64,000 nucleotides of DNA from Trujillonella endophytica (GCF_900110555.1 NZ_FOEE01000015.1:39321-103320), one strand, 5' to 3'. Positions 43,778 to 54,424 are shown, counted from the first letter of the stretch. Notes: generated by a model not told the origin, from the letters alone. A program made the numbers and translations.

Positions 43778-44557
43778 TCAGAAGCCGAGGTAGGCGTGCC
43801 GCAGGTCCTCGTCGGCGGCGAGGGTGCGGGCGTCGTCGGTGACGACGACGCGGCCGAGGTTGAGCACGACGCCGGTGTCGGCCACCGAGAGGGCGCTGCG
43901 GGCGTTCTGCTCCACGAGCAGCACCGACAGGCCCTCGGAGTCGACCAGTTGCCGCACCAGCCCGAAGATCTGGGCGACGATCTTCGGCGCGAGTCCCAGC
44001 GACGGCTCGTCGAGCAGCAGGACGCGCGGGCGGGCGAGCAGGGCGCGGCCGATGACGAGCATCTGCCGCTCGCCACCGGACAGCGTGTGCGCGGGGTTGT
44101 CGCGCCGCTCCGCGATCCGCGGGAACAGGTCGTAGACCCGGTCGAACTCCTCGCGTCCGACCTTCCCGCGGAACAGCGAGCCGACCCGCAGGTTCTCGTC
44201 GACCGTGAGCTCGGCGATGACGCCGCGGCCCTCGGGGACGTGGGCCATGCCCTTGTGCACCATGGCTTCGACGGGGGCCCGGGTGATGTCCTGGCCGTCC
44301 AGGACCACCCGGCCCGCCGTGGGGCGGACCAGGCCGCTGATGGTGCGCAGCAGCGTCGTCTTCCCGGCGCCGTTGGCACCCAGGACGGCGGTGATCCGGC
44401 CGGCCTCGGCGCGCAGCGAGACGCCGTCGAGGGCGCGCACCGGGCCGTAGGAGGCGGACAGGCCCTGGACGTCGAGCAGCGCGGTCCCGGTCGCCGTCCC
44501 GCCGCCGGACGCGGCCTTGCTCAGGCCGACCGCGCTGCTGCCGTGTGCCTCGGTCAC
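43778..44557 (-). CDS. livF: ABC ATPase LivF-type
   Basis: 259 residues from GTG 44557 overlapping the LivG stop by 4 bp. A ~25-residue Gly/Ser/Thr-rich leader precedes the ABC core: Walker A GANGAGKTTLL, signature TLSGGERQML, Walker B VLLLDEPSLGLAP and switch His in VLLVEQNA (the LivF-type Gln/Asn variant). Heterodimerises with LivG. Confidence 0.9.
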   Translation of the reverse strand: MTEAHGSSAVGLSKAASGGGTATGTALLDVQGLSASYGPVRALDGVSLRAEAGRITAVLGANGAGKTTLLRTISGLVRPTAGRVVLDGQDITRAPVEAMVHKGMAHVPEGRGVIAELTVDENLRVGSLFRGKVGREEFDRVYDLFPRIAERRDNPAHTLSGGERQMLVIGRALLARPRVLLLDEPSLGLAPKIVAQIFGLVRQLVDSEGLSVLLVEQNARSALSVADTGVVLNLGRVVVTDDARTLAADEDLRHAYLGF

Positions 44558-45441
44558 GCCGACGCCCCCTCGGTGCCGGTGGGAGCCGTCTCGGAGCGGG
44601 TGGACCCGAACTCCGTGGTGTGGGCCGCGACGTCGACGTCGTCGCCCAGGTAGGCCTCGGTGACCGCCGGGTTGGCGCGGATCTCCTCGGGGGTTCCGAC
44701 GGCGATCGGCTTGCCGGAGTCCAGGACCGTGATCCGGTCGCAGACGCGCATCACCAGGTCCATGTGGTGCTCGACCAGCAGCACGCTCATCCGCGCCGAC
44801 AGCGTGCGGATGAGCTCGCCGAGCTCGTGCATCTCGTCCTCGGACAGACCGCTGGCGGGCTCGTCGAGCAGCAGCAGGTCCGGCTCGGCGACCAGCGCCC
44901 GGGCCAGGGCCACGCGCTTCTGCACCGGGTAGGGGAGGCTGCCCGGATACCGCTCGGCGTAGGCGGTGGCGTCCAGCTCGGCCAGCGCGGTCATCGCGCG
45001 CTCGCGCAGCCGCTCCTCGTCCTTGTCCGCGGTGGGGATCGCGAACAGCGCGGAGAGGAAGCCGGACCTCGCGTGCCGGTGCGCGCCGACCATGACGTTC
45101 TCCAGGACCGTCATCCCGGCGAACAGACCGACGCCCTGCAGCGTGCGGGCGATGCCGAGCCGGGTGAGCTGTGCCGGGCGCAGCCGCCGCAGCTCGCTGC
45201 CCTTCCAGGCGATCCGGCCGGAGCTCGGCCGGACGAGGCCGCACGCGACGTTGAACATCGTCGTCTTGCCGGCGCCGTTGGGGCCGATCAGGCCGTGGAC
45301 CTGGCCCGGCTCGACGGTCAGGGAGACCGCCTCCAGCGCCGTCACGCCACCGAAGGCGACCGAGATGTCGGTCATCTCCAGCCGCGCGGTGGGGGCCCGG
45401 TCCGGTGGTGGGGTGGTGCGGTCGAGCGGCGCTTCCGCCAC
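44554..45441 (-). CDS. livG: ABC ATPase LivG-type
   Basis: 295 residues from GTG 45441, first gene of the operon. Walker A GPNGAGKTTMF, Walker B LLLLDEPASGLS and the LivG-specific VEHHMDLVMRVCDRI. The usual LSGGQ-type signature is replaced by SLPYPVQKRVALARAL, as happens in a LivG subgroup, so the site may work mainly through the LivF signature. It is divergent from the PucR regulator across 178 bp. Confidence 0.88.
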   Translation of the reverse strand: MAEAPLDRTTPPPDRAPTARLEMTDISVAFGGVTALEAVSLTVEPGQVHGLIGPNGAGKTTMFNVACGLVRPSSGRIAWKGSELRRLRPAQLTRLGIARTLQGVGLFAGMTVLENVMVGAHRHARSGFLSALFAIPTADKDEERLRERAMTALAELDATAYAERYPGSLPYPVQKRVALARALVAEPDLLLLDEPASGLSEDEMHELGELIRTLSARMSVLLVEHHMDLVMRVCDRITVLDSGKPIAVGTPEEIRANPAVTEAYLGDDVDVAAHTTEFGSTRSETAPTGTEGASA

Positions 45442-45619
45442 GGGCCCACGACTCCTCGGGGTCTAGGAGGTCCCCCGACCGGGTGGACGGTCGGAGACGA
45501 TTGGGTCACGGCTACGTCCCGATGAGGTTCCCCGCTGGTGAGGGCGGTCACAATGGGCGCGACGCACAGTGATCGACGGCCCGGGTTGTGCGCAGCGCAG
45601 CGCGTCAGGGAGGTGAGCG

Positions 45620-46831
45620 GTGCACGTGTTCCCGCCAGAGGTGGCCGACCGGCTGGGGGACGTGGCGCCACGGCTGTTCGACGAGGTCGACGCCATGGTG
45701 GACCGGATGGTCGACGTGCTGCTGCGGACCGAGCCCGCGTACCGCGAGCTGGACCTGGTGGAACTGCGCCGGTCCAGCCGCGCCGGGCTGGCCGGCGGCA
45801 TCCGCAGCCTCGTGGGCGCCGCGGGGGGCACCCGGGAGCTGCAGACCGCCGAGGCGCGCGAGGTCGGCCGGCGCCGCGCGGCGCAGGGCATCCCCCTCGA
45901 GGCGGTGCTGCGCGCCTACCGGCTGGGCGGGCAGATCACCTGGGAGACGCTGCTGGCGGTGGCCCGCACGTCCGGGGGGCCCAACGACACGCTCCTGGTG
46001 GAGGTGGCCAGCGCGGTCTGGCGGACCAACGACGTCGAGTGCGGGGCGGTCGCGGAGGGTTACCGCGAGGAGCAGCGCCGGCTCGACTCCGTCGACGACG
46101 ACGCGCGCCGGCACGTGCTCGACGGGCTGCTGGACGGGCGGGGCGGCGACCCCGCGTTCGTCCGCTCGGCGTCGGAGCTGCTGGGCATGCCGCTGGCGGG
46201 TCGCCTGCTCGCCGTCGTCGCCGTCCCGGACGGCGAGGGGACGGCGAGCCTGCTCGACCCCGCCGCGGGGCTGCTTCGGCGGGGGATGCGCTCGGTCTGG
46301 GGCGAGCGGTCCGGCGCCCAGGTGGGCGTGGTGGCCCTCGGGCCGCGCCGGTCGACCGACGTCCTCGGGTGGTTGCGCGCGGTGGCGGCCGGGCCGGTGG
46401 GCGTCTCCGCCGAGGTCGAGGGCGCGACGGGGGTGGCCACCGCCTACCGGCTCGCCGAGACCGCTGCGCGCACGCTGCCGGTCGGCACCAGCCAGGTCGT
46501 GACGATCGACGACCGGCTGCCCGAGGCGCTGCTGAGCAACTCGCCCGAGATCAGCTCACGGCTGGTCGGGCAGTGCCTCGGCGGGCTGCTGGACCTGCCC
46601 GAGGACGAGCAGACGGTGCTGCTGGACACCCTCGCGGCGTTCCTGGCCGCGGACGGCTCGCCGACCCGGGCCGCCGACGAGCTCTACTGCCACCGCAACA
46701 CGGTCATGCACCGGCTGCGGCGGATCGAGACGGTGACCGGCCGCAAGGTCACCGACCCGCGGGCCCGGTTGCTCTGGCAGCTGGCCCTGCTCAGCGCGCC
46801 GCAGCTGCGACCGGCCCGTCCCGCCGCCTGA
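45620..46831 (+). CDS. PucR-family transcriptional regulator
   Basis: 403 residues from GTG 45620. The N-terminal ~150 residues form a helical sensory region (RRSSRAGLAGGIRSL), the centre is a GGDEF-like/CdaR-type fold, and the C-terminus is the PucR HTH (AADELYCHRNTVMHRLRRIE). Such proteins activate or repress nitrogen/purine or amino-acid catabolic genes. Divergent placement from the Liv operon suggests it controls that operon; the signal is unknown. Confidence 0.85.
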   Translation: MHVFPPEVADRLGDVAPRLFDEVDAMVDRMVDVLLRTEPAYRELDLVELRRSSRAGLAGGIRSLVGAAGGTRELQTAEAREVGRRRAAQGIPLEAVLRAYRLGGQITWETLLAVARTSGGPNDTLLVEVASAVWRTNDVECGAVAEGYREEQRRLDSVDDDARRHVLDGLLDGRGGDPAFVRSASELLGMPLAGRLLAVVAVPDGEGTASLLDPAAGLLRRGMRSVWGERSGAQVGVVALGPRRSTDVLGWLRAVAAGPVGVSAEVEGATGVATAYRLAETAARTLPVGTSQVVTIDDRLPEALLSNSPEISSRLVGQCLGGLLDLPEDEQTVLLDTLAAFLAADGSPTRAADELYCHRNTVMHRLRRIETVTGRKVTDPRARLLWQLALLSAPQLRPARPAA

Positions 46832-46871
46832 CGAAGGACCCCGTCCCTCTCACGCGACTCGGGACGGAGCC

Positions 46872-47105
46872 CTACTGCAGGTAGCCCTCCACCTCGGACG
46901 CGGGGCGCACCTCGGCGTCGGCGGGGTCCTCGGCGTACTGCCGCTTGGCCCGCCGCTGCCGCAGCAGGTCCCAGCACTGGTCGAGCTGCACCTCGAGGTC
47001 CCTCATCCGGGCCTTCTGGTCGTCGGTGTGCTCGCCGCTGTCGCGCAGCCGGTGCTCCTCGTCGACCAGGGCGGAGATGCGGGTCAGCAGGTCCTTCTCG
47101 TCCAT
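46872..47105 (-). CDS. DUF2630 family protein
   Basis: 77 residues from ATG 47105 with GGAGG upstream. Small helical, charged: DLLTRISALVDEEHRLRDSG and LDQCWDLLRQRRAKR match the actinobacterial DUF2630 pattern. Cytoplasmic, function unknown. It follows tyrA on the same strand by 38 bp. Confidence 0.8.
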   Translation of the reverse strand: MDEKDLLTRISALVDEEHRLRDSGEHTDDQKARMRDLEVQLDQCWDLLRQRRAKRQYAEDPADAEVRPASEVEGYLQ

Positions 47106-47143
47106 GATCGCCTCCGTGCCCGCGCCGGTCCCGGGGGAAACGA

Positions 47144-48070
47144 TCAGGGGGTGTCGGGCAGACGGCCCTCGACGAAGGCGGCCAGCCGCCGGGTGACGGC
47201 GCCGCCGGCCCGGCCGAGCGCGAGCAGCGCCGCGCGGTCCAGCGGGACCCGGACCGTCCGGGACCCCGCGGGCACCGCCGCGCGGACGGCGTGCCCGGTC
47301 GCGACGAGCTCCGGCCACGGCCTGGCCAGGTGCTGCTGGACGCGGGCCAGCGCGGCCGCCGTCGGACCCGCGTTGGCCTCGACCATCGCGGTGACCAGGG
47401 CCGGGTCGCTGCCCGCCACGCGCGTGCCGTCGCGGAAGCTGCCGGCGGCCAGCGACAGTGCCAGCGGGCCGGCCTCGCCCGCGGCGGCGGCCAGGGCCGC
47501 GGCCAGCAGGTGCGGCACGTGGCTGACGGCGGCGACGGCGTCGTCGTGGTCCGCGGCCGTGGCCGGCACCACCTCCGCGCCCACCGCGAGGGCGATCTCG
47601 GCCACGCGCAGCCAGCGGGGGAGCTCGGTGCCCCGCTCCAGGCACACGGCCCACCGCGCGCCGCGGAAGAGCTCCGGGTCGGTGGCCGCGTGGCCGGACC
47701 GCTCGGTGCCGCACATCGGGTGGCCGCCGACGAACCGGCTCCCGAACGCCGCGCCCAGGGTCGCCAGCACGGGCCCCTTGACCGAGCCGACGTCGGTGAC
47801 CGTGGCGGCCGGGTCGATCGCCAGGTCCGTCAGCGCGGCCGTCATCGCCGGCAACGGCACCGCGAGGACGACGACGCCCGTCAACTGCGTCCCGATCCGG
47901 ACCCCGCGATCGGCCGCCGCCGCCCGCGCCTCCGGGTCGACGTCCCAGCCGGTCACCTCCCGCCCGGCGGCGACCAGGGCGGCGGCCAGCGAGCCTCCGA
48001 GCTGCCCGAGGCCCACCACCCCGACCGGAGGGGCGGGCATCGTGGGCACCGGGAGGGCGGCGTCGGCCAT
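47144..48070 (-). CDS. tyrA: Prephenate dehydrogenase
   Basis: 308 residues from ATG 48070. NAD-binding Rossmann start VGVVGLGQLGGSLAAALVAA, VTDVGSVKGPV, the substrate-site FVGGHPMCGTERSGH and SHVPHLLAAALA are all typical of TyrA. It makes 4-hydroxyphenylpyruvate from prephenate for tyrosine. No chorismate mutase or ACT domain is fused. It is divergent from the O-methyltransferase. Confidence 0.88.
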   Translation of the reverse strand: MADAALPVPTMPAPPVGVVGLGQLGGSLAAALVAAGREVTGWDVDPEARAAAADRGVRIGTQLTGVVVLAVPLPAMTAALTDLAIDPAATVTDVGSVKGPVLATLGAAFGSRFVGGHPMCGTERSGHAATDPELFRGARWAVCLERGTELPRWLRVAEIALAVGAEVVPATAADHDDAVAAVSHVPHLLAAALAAAAGEAGPLALSLAAGSFRDGTRVAGSDPALVTAMVEANAGPTAAALARVQQHLARPWPELVATGHAVRAAVPAGSRTVRVPLDRAALLALGRAGGAVTRRLAAFVEGRLPDTP

Positions 48071-48125
48071 GATCAGAGGCTATGCGCCACACCGTGTCCT
48101 CCCCGCGCCACTCCCGGGGCGCGCC

Positions 48126-48788
48126 ATGACGCCCCGTTCCTTCCTCCTCACCCAGCAGGTGGCCGACTACGTCCGCGCGAGCTCCGAGGCCCCGGACGAC
48201 GTCGTCACCGACCTCGTCGCGGAGACCGCGGCGATGGCCGACCGCGGCGAGCTGTCGGCGACCATGCAGATCGGGACCGAGCAGGGCGCCTTCATGCAGC
48301 TGCTGACCCGGGCCCTGGGGGTGCGGACGGCGATCGAGATCGGCACGTTCACGGGCCTCTCGTCGCTGTGCATCGCCCGCGGCCTGCCCGACGACGGCCG
48401 CCTGCTCTGCCTGGACCTCAACGCCGACTGGACCGCGGTCGCCCGGCGGTACTGGGACCGGGCCGGGATCGGCCACCGGATCGAGCTGCGCCTCGGGGCG
48501 GCGCTGACCTCGTTGCGGGCGCTGCCGGCCGAGCCGACGTTCGATCTGGCCTTCGTGGACGCCGACAAGACGGGGTACGCCGGCTACGTCGAGGAGCTGT
48601 ACCCGCGCCTGCGGCCCGACGGCGTCGTCCTGCTCGACAACACCCTGCGCGGCGGCCACGTGCTGGAGCCGCGCAGCGACGACGACCGCGCGGTCGCGGC
48701 GCTGAACGCGGCGCTGGCCGCCGACCCGCGCTGGGAGACCGTCCTGCTGCCCCTGGCCGACGGCCTGACGATGCTCCGCCGCCGGTGA
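48126..48788 (+). CDS. SAM-dependent O-methyltransferase (COMT-like family 3)
   Basis: 220 residues from ATG 48126. Methyltransferase family 3: MQIGTEQGAFMQLLTRALG, SAM loop AIEIGTFTGLSSLCIARGLP, LLCLDLNADW and metal-site VDADKTGYAGYVEE with LLDNTLRGG. These enzymes methylate catechol-type hydroxyls with a divalent metal. Substrate unknown. The stop overlaps the next start by 4 bp. Confidence 0.85.
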   Translation: MTPRSFLLTQQVADYVRASSEAPDDVVTDLVAETAAMADRGELSATMQIGTEQGAFMQLLTRALGVRTAIEIGTFTGLSSLCIARGLPDDGRLLCLDLNADWTAVARRYWDRAGIGHRIELRLGAALTSLRALPAEPTFDLAFVDADKTGYAGYVEELYPRLRPDGVVLLDNTLRGGHVLEPRSDDDRAVAALNAALAADPRWETVLLPLADGLTMLRRR

Positions 48789-49282
48789 GCGCCCCCGAGG
48801 GGCCGGCGAGCTACGCGGTCCGCGTGGACCGGGCCGGGGAGCGGTGGTCGGTGCAGCTGCTCGCCCACGACGCCGACAACGAGCTGCCGGTGCTCGAGCG
48901 CGCCCTCGGCGAGCCCGGGGCCGAGGGCTGGCCGGGGCCGCTCGTGCTGGTCGTGGACTCGCGGCTGTACTTCGTGGTGCTGCGGCACGGGCCGGGCGGG
49001 ATGGTCCGCGCGTTCATCTCCGACGCGACGATGCTCGAGTGGCTCCTGGCCAGCGAGGTGGTCGAGCGGTACGGCATCGCGGTGGACACCGAGGGCACCT
49101 TCGACGACGACGAGACCGGCTGGCCCGGTGGTGACCTCGACGTGCTCGCCGACTACGGGCTGCCCGCCGACGAGCTGAGGCCGATCGCGACCGCCGACGA
49201 CCTCTGGGCCGACGAGATGGTGGCCCGCATCGCCGGGCGGCTGGGCTTCGGCGACGAGCTGGCCGCGGCGGTGCACCCGTGA
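48785..49282 (+). CDS. tRNA adenosine deaminase-associated protein
   Basis: 165 residues from GTG 48785 (GTGA overlap). Acidic protein of the actinobacterial family usually adjacent to tadA. Seen here: SYAVRVDRAGERW, PLVLVVDSRLYFVVLRH, and acidic DVLADYGLPADELR at the C-terminal half. Biochemical role is unknown; conserved neighbourhood with tadA is the basis of its name. Confidence 0.75.
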   Translation: MSAPEGPASYAVRVDRAGERWSVQLLAHDADNELPVLERALGEPGAEGWPGPLVLVVDSRLYFVVLRHGPGGMVRAFISDATMLEWLLASEVVERYGIAVDTEGTFDDDETGWPGGDLDVLADYGLPADELRPIATADDLWADEMVARIAGRLGFGDELAAAVHP

Positions 49283-49935
49283 GCTCGGTCTCCGCCGTCG
49301 TGTTCGACCTCGGCGGGGTGCTCACCGAGAGCCCGATGACGGCCTTCGCCGCCTACGAGACCGAGGCCGGGTTGCCGGAGGGGCTGATCCGGCGGCTGAA
49401 CAGCACCGACCCGGACGCCAACGCCTGGGCCCGCTACGAGCGCGGCGAGCTGGATACCGCGGGGTTCGTCGGCGCCTTCGAGGCCGAGGCGCTCGCCGCC
49501 GGGCACCGGCTGGACGCGCGCCGGGTGCTGGGTGCGCTTGCGGGGGAGTTGCGGCCGGCGATGCTGGCGGCCGTGGCGTCGCTGCGGGCGGCGGGGCTGC
49601 CCCTGGCGCTGCTGTCCAACAACGTGGCGCCCATGCCGCGCACCGGCCGGCTCGGCGAGCTGCTGGGGCAGTTCGACGCGGTGGTGGAGTCCTCGGTGGA
49701 GGGCGTGCGCAAGCCCGAGCCGGAGATCTACCGGCGGGCGCTGGTGCGGTTGGCGGAGGCGGCCGGCCGGCCGATGGCCGCCGCCGACTGCGCCTACCTC
49801 GACGACCTCGGGATCAACCTCAAGCCCGCCCGCGCGCTGGGCATGCGCACGATCAAGGTGGTCGACCCGGCGCTGGCCCTGGCCGAGCTGTCGGAGCTGG
49901 TCGGGCTCGATCTGACCGGCGGCGGCGCCGGGTGA
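49279..49935 (+). CDS. HAD-family hydrolase
   Basis: 218 residues from GTG 49279, overlapping the previous gene. Motif I VVFDLGGVLTES keeps the nucleophile Asp but has Gly in place of the second Asp (DxGGV type, common in HAD-IA subfamily). Motif II LLSNNV, motif III/IV VRKPEPEIYRRA and AYLDDLGINLKPA are present. Likely a small-molecule phosphatase or dehalogenase-like enzyme; substrate unknown. Confidence 0.82.
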   Translation: MSSVSAVVFDLGGVLTESPMTAFAAYETEAGLPEGLIRRLNSTDPDANAWARYERGELDTAGFVGAFEAEALAAGHRLDARRVLGALAGELRPAMLAAVASLRAAGLPLALLSNNVAPMPRTGRLGELLGQFDAVVESSVEGVRKPEPEIYRRALVRLAEAAGRPMAAADCAYLDDLGINLKPARALGMRTIKVVDPALALAELSELVGLDLTGGGAG

Positions 49936-49951
49936 GCCGCGGACCGGGAGG

Positions 49952-50083
49952 GACGGCGGCGGTGGTCGTCGGCCGCGCCTCGTGCTCTGCCTCCCGGGGG
50001 ACGCAGAGCACGAAGGGGACGGCGGCGGTGGTCGTCGGCCGCCCCTTGTGCCCTGCCTCCCGGGGGACGCAGAGCACGGGCGG
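49952..50083. repeat. Two 66-bp direct repeats carrying hairpins
   Basis: Two nearly identical 66-bp units (49952-50017 and 50018-50083) between the HAD gene and tadA. Each begins GACGGCGGCGGTGGTCGTCG and contains an inverted repeat GTGCTCTGC...GCAGAGCAC around CTCCCGGGGGAC (one arm base is changed in the second copy). Adjacent tandem hairpins could attenuate or stabilise the mRNA ahead of tadA. Confidence 0.75.
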
Positions 50084-50098
50084 GCGCGGGGGATCGGC

Positions 50099-50635
50099 GT
50101 GACCGGCCCCGGTCCGGCGACCGGCCCCGGTCCGGCCCCCGGTCCCGGCCCGGCCCCCGGGCAGCCACTGGGCGCCGACGTGCTCGACGCCGCGATGGGC
50201 CGCGCGCTGGAGCTCGCGGCGGCCGCGGTCGAGTGGGGCGACACGCCGATCGGCGCCGTCGTCCTCGGGCCGGACGGCGCGGTGCTCGCCGAGGCGGCCA
50301 ACGAGCGGGAGAAGCGCGGGGACCCGACGGCGCACGCCGAGGTGCTCGCGCTCCGCGCCGCGGCGGCGGTGGCCGGCGACGGCTGGCGGCTGACCGGCGC
50401 CACGCTCGTGGTCACCCTCGAGCCCTGCACGATGTGCGCCGGGGCGGGGGTGCTCGCGCGGGTCGCCGCCGTCGTCTACGGCGCCGACGACCCCAAGGCC
50501 GGGGCCGCCGGATCGCTGTGGGACGTGCTGCGCGACCGTCGGCTCAACCACCGCCCGCTGGTCACCGGGGGGATCCGGGCCGAGGAGTCCGCCACGCTGC
50601 TACGTGCGTTCTTCCGCGCCCGGAGGGGCCTGTAG
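50099..50635 (+). CDS. tadA: tRNA-specific adenosine deaminase
   Basis: 178 residues from GTG 50099, though the first ~25 are Gly/Pro repeats and a later start is possible. Cytidine/deoxycytidylate deaminase fold with zinc ligands His79 and catalytic Glu81 (THAHAE context: TAHAEVLAL) and Cys110/Cys113 in EPCTMCAGA. TadA edits A34 to inosine in tRNA-Arg(ACG), a tRNA found in this window at 19770-19842. Confidence 0.88.
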   Translation: MTGPGPATGPGPAPGPGPAPGQPLGADVLDAAMGRALELAAAAVEWGDTPIGAVVLGPDGAVLAEAANEREKRGDPTAHAEVLALRAAAAVAGDGWRLTGATLVVTLEPCTMCAGAGVLARVAAVVYGADDPKAGAAGSLWDVLRDRRLNHRPLVTGGIRAEESATLLRAFFRARRGL

Positions 50636-50645
50636 TCTCTTCGGC

Positions 50646-50731
50646 GGTGGCGTGTCCGAGCGGCCGAAGGAGCACGCCTCGAAAGCGTGTGAGGGCAACC
50701 CCCTCCGTGGGTTCAAATCCCACCGCCACCG
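50646..50731 (+). tRNA. tRNA-Ser (CGA)
   Basis: Acceptor GGTGGCG/CGCCACC pairs perfectly with discriminator G. Anticodon CGA at 50680-50682 in stem CACGC/GCGTG. Long variable arm, T-arm GTGGGTTCAAATCCCAC. Reads UCG codons. It starts 10 bp after tadA. Confidence 0.95.
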
Positions 50732-50744
50732 CCAGCAGGACCTC

Positions 50745-50790
50745 GACGGCGGCGTCCGCCCGGGCTCGATCCCGGACGGGCGCCGCCGTC
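50745..50790 (+). terminator. Hairpin after tRNA-Ser (CGA)
   Basis: GACGGCGGCG (50745-50754) pairs with CGCCGCCGTC (50781-50790); further CG-rich pairs inside. It sits between the tRNA and the convergent kinase gene, so it may end both transcripts. Confidence 0.5.
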
Positions 50791-50800
50791 GTCGCGGGGA

Positions 50801-52429
<1,629 letters not shown>

Positions 52430-52471
52430 AGAGGCGCTCCTACCCGCGCCGAGCCCCGATCTGCACGCGGT

Positions 52472-52816
52472 TCAGACGGTGCTGGGCACGCCGAAGCGCC
52501 GGGCGTACTCCTCCTGGGCGCCGGCAGGCAGCGCGTCGTACAGCGTCGCCAGTTCCTCGACGGCGTCGGCGGAGAGGTCGTCGAACAGGACCTGCCAGGT
52601 GGGCGGCTCGTCGTAGCTGCGGGTGAGCAGCAGCTCCCAGGCCTGGGTCTGGCGGTCCCGCTTGCTGCGCTCGGCGGCGAACTCGGTGAGGTACAGGTCC
52701 TTGGCGGCCTGCTTCTCCTCCGGTGTCGCACCGGCCGGCAGGCCCTCGGGGTCGGCGCCCTTGAGCACCGCCACGATCGCGTCGACGACCTCGGGCCGTG
52801 GCTCCGTTGCGCTCAT
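52472..52816 (-). CDS. Small hypothetical helical protein
   Basis: 114 residues from ATG 52816. Highly charged, predicted helical; VVDAIVAVLKGADPEGLPAG at the start and VEELATLYDALPAGAQEEY near the end. No TM or signal peptide. Located just upstream of the kinase gene (42 bp) on the same strand. I recognise no family; it could be a cytoplasmic partner or substrate of the kinase, which is speculation. Confidence 0.6.
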   Translation of the reverse strand: MSATEPRPEVVDAIVAVLKGADPEGLPAGATPEEKQAAKDLYLTEFAAERSKRDRQTQAWELLLTRSYDEPPTWQVLFDDLSADAVEELATLYDALPAGAQEEYARRFGVPSTV

Positions 52817-53035
52817 CCCGCTCGCCTGCCCTTCTCCGGTGGACGACGACCGTGCGGTCCCGTCCGGCTGACCATGCCCACCCGCCGGTCCCTCAACCGT
52901 CGGCACCGGCGGCCGGCGGGCAGGAGCCTTCCACGAGCCCGCCACGCCGTCCCTCCGGGGGCGGCCGCGGGCCGACGCGCCCCCGGGGAGCCGCGGCCGA
53001 CCCCCGCCGCGCCGCCCGGTAGTCTGGGCGGCACG

Positions 53036-53120
53036 GGAGGATTCGCCTAGTGGCCTATGGCGCTCGCTTGGAAAGCGGGTTGGGGGCAACCCCTCGGGAG
53101 TTCGAATCTCCCATCCTCCG
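53036..53120 (+). tRNA. tRNA-Ser (GGA)
   Basis: Acceptor GGAGGAT/ATCCTCC pairs perfectly, discriminator G. Anticodon GGA at 53070-53072. Class II with a long variable arm and T-arm GGGAGTTCGAATCTCCC. Reads UCC/UCU codons. Third tRNA-Ser in the window. Confidence 0.95.
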
Positions 53121-53126
53121 CACGTG

Positions 53127-53161
53127 GGCAGGGCCTCCGGCACACCGCCGGGGGCCCTGCC
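53127..53161. terminator. Bidirectional terminator between tRNA-Ser and EamA gene
   Basis: GGCAGGGCC (53127-53135) with GGCCCTGCC (53153-53161) and inner CCGG/CCGG pairs. It is 6 bp from both the tRNA 3' end and the convergent EamA stop, so it can serve both. Confidence 0.7.
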
Positions 53162-53167
53162 GCGTCT

Positions 53168-54124
53168 CTACAGCCCGGCCTCGACCTCCGGCGCGCGGCC
53201 GAGTTCGCGCACGTACAGGCCCGCGACCGCCGCGAGCAGCAGCAGCCCGCCGACGACCGCCCCGGGCGCCAGGCGCTCGCCGAGGAACGCCGTCGCCAGC
53301 GCGGTGGCGGTGAGCGGCTCCAGCAGCGTGACGATCGACGCGACGGGGCCGGGCACCGTGCGCACCCCGGCGAAGAACAGCCCGTACGCCAGCGCGCTGG
53401 GCACGAACCCCAGGTAGAGCAGCACCGCGACGGCGACGGGGTCGGTGGGGACGGCGAGCCCCGCGGCCACCACCGCCGGGGTGAGCAGCAGCGCGCCGCC
53501 GGCGAACCCGATCAGGGTCACCGGCACGCCCGCCGGAACCCCCGCGCCGGCGAGCGTGACCACGGCGTAGCCCAGTGCCGATCCGGTCGCCATCAGCGTG
53601 CCCAGCAGGACCGCCGTCCCGCCGTCCGCGCCGGCCGACACCCCGACCAGCAGGCCCAGCCCGGCGAGTGCCACGACCAGCGCGGCCAGCGTGGTCCCGC
53701 TGGGCCGGCCGTGCCCGAGCAGCGCCGCACCGACGGCGATCAGCAGCGGCGCCAGGCCCAGGGCGACGAGCGTCGCGATGCTCACCCCCGCCCGGGAGAC
53801 CGCGCTGAAGTACGCCAGTTGGTAGGCCGCCAGCCCCGCACCGACCAGGCCGAGGCGGACGGCCACCGGCCGGCCGACGGCTCCCCGGCCGGGGCGCCGG
53901 GCGGCCGTCAGCCCCCACGCGGCCAGGAGCACGACGGCGCCGATCGCCAGGCGGTACCAGGCGATGTCGAGCGCGGAGAGGTCGCTGCGGTCGGCGACCA
54001 CGCTGCCGCTCAGCCCGGACGTCCCCCAGCACAGCGCGGCGGCGACGACGAGGAGGAACCCGCGGCGGGGATGCGCGGCGGGACCGCGGCCGGCGGCGGA
54101 CGCGGCGGTGGAGGGGGTGGACAT
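53168..54124 (-). CDS. EamA/DMT-superfamily transporter
   Basis: 318 residues from ATG 54124. Ten hydrophobic segments in two five-helix EamA halves; WGTSGLSGSVV near the N-terminus and PVASIVTLLEPLTATALATA in the second half are typical DMT motifs. Likely exports a metabolite or amino acid. Substrate unknown; no adjacent regulator. Confidence 0.85.
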   Translation of the reverse strand: MSTPSTAASAAGRGPAAHPRRGFLLVVAAALCWGTSGLSGSVVADRSDLSALDIAWYRLAIGAVVLLAAWGLTAARRPGRGAVGRPVAVRLGLVGAGLAAYQLAYFSAVSRAGVSIATLVALGLAPLLIAVGAALLGHGRPSGTTLAALVVALAGLGLLVGVSAGADGGTAVLLGTLMATGSALGYAVVTLAGAGVPAGVPVTLIGFAGGALLLTPAVVAAGLAVPTDPVAVAVLLYLGFVPSALAYGLFFAGVRTVPGPVASIVTLLEPLTATALATAFLGERLAPGAVVGGLLLLAAVAGLYVRELGRAPEVEAGL

Positions 54125-54328
54125 GGCGCTCCTGGACGGTTCCGGACGGAGGGACGGCGGTCCGGAGCACGGGCGAACAGCTCGCCGGGGGAGCGCCGGC
54201 GGGCGTCAGGGGTGCGCGGCGCTCCGGGTCAGGAGCGGGGCGGCGGGAGCGCGCGGGCGCGCCGGGGCGACATGGCGCCCAGGGTAGGGGGGCGGCGTGG
54301 CCGGAGCCCGACCGCGTTCCTCTACAGT

Positions 54329-54424
54329 GGGACCCGACCCCTCGTGTGGCGTCATCCTGTGAACCTCCCCAGGGCCGGAAGGCAGCAAGGATAAGCGGGC
54401 TCTGGCGGGTGCGCGGGGGGTCCC
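54329..54424 (+). ncRNA. ffs: SRP (4.5S-type) RNA
   Basis: About 96 nt with closing arms GGGACCC and GGGTCCC. The conserved domain IV is clear: CCTGTGAACC on one side, GGAAGGCAGCAAGGATAA in the tip with the GGAA tetraloop and the asymmetric AGCA/A loop. It binds Ffh in the signal recognition particle. It is followed by TTCTTT, and dnaX starts 51 bp downstream, a common actinobacterial arrangement. Confidence 0.93.
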
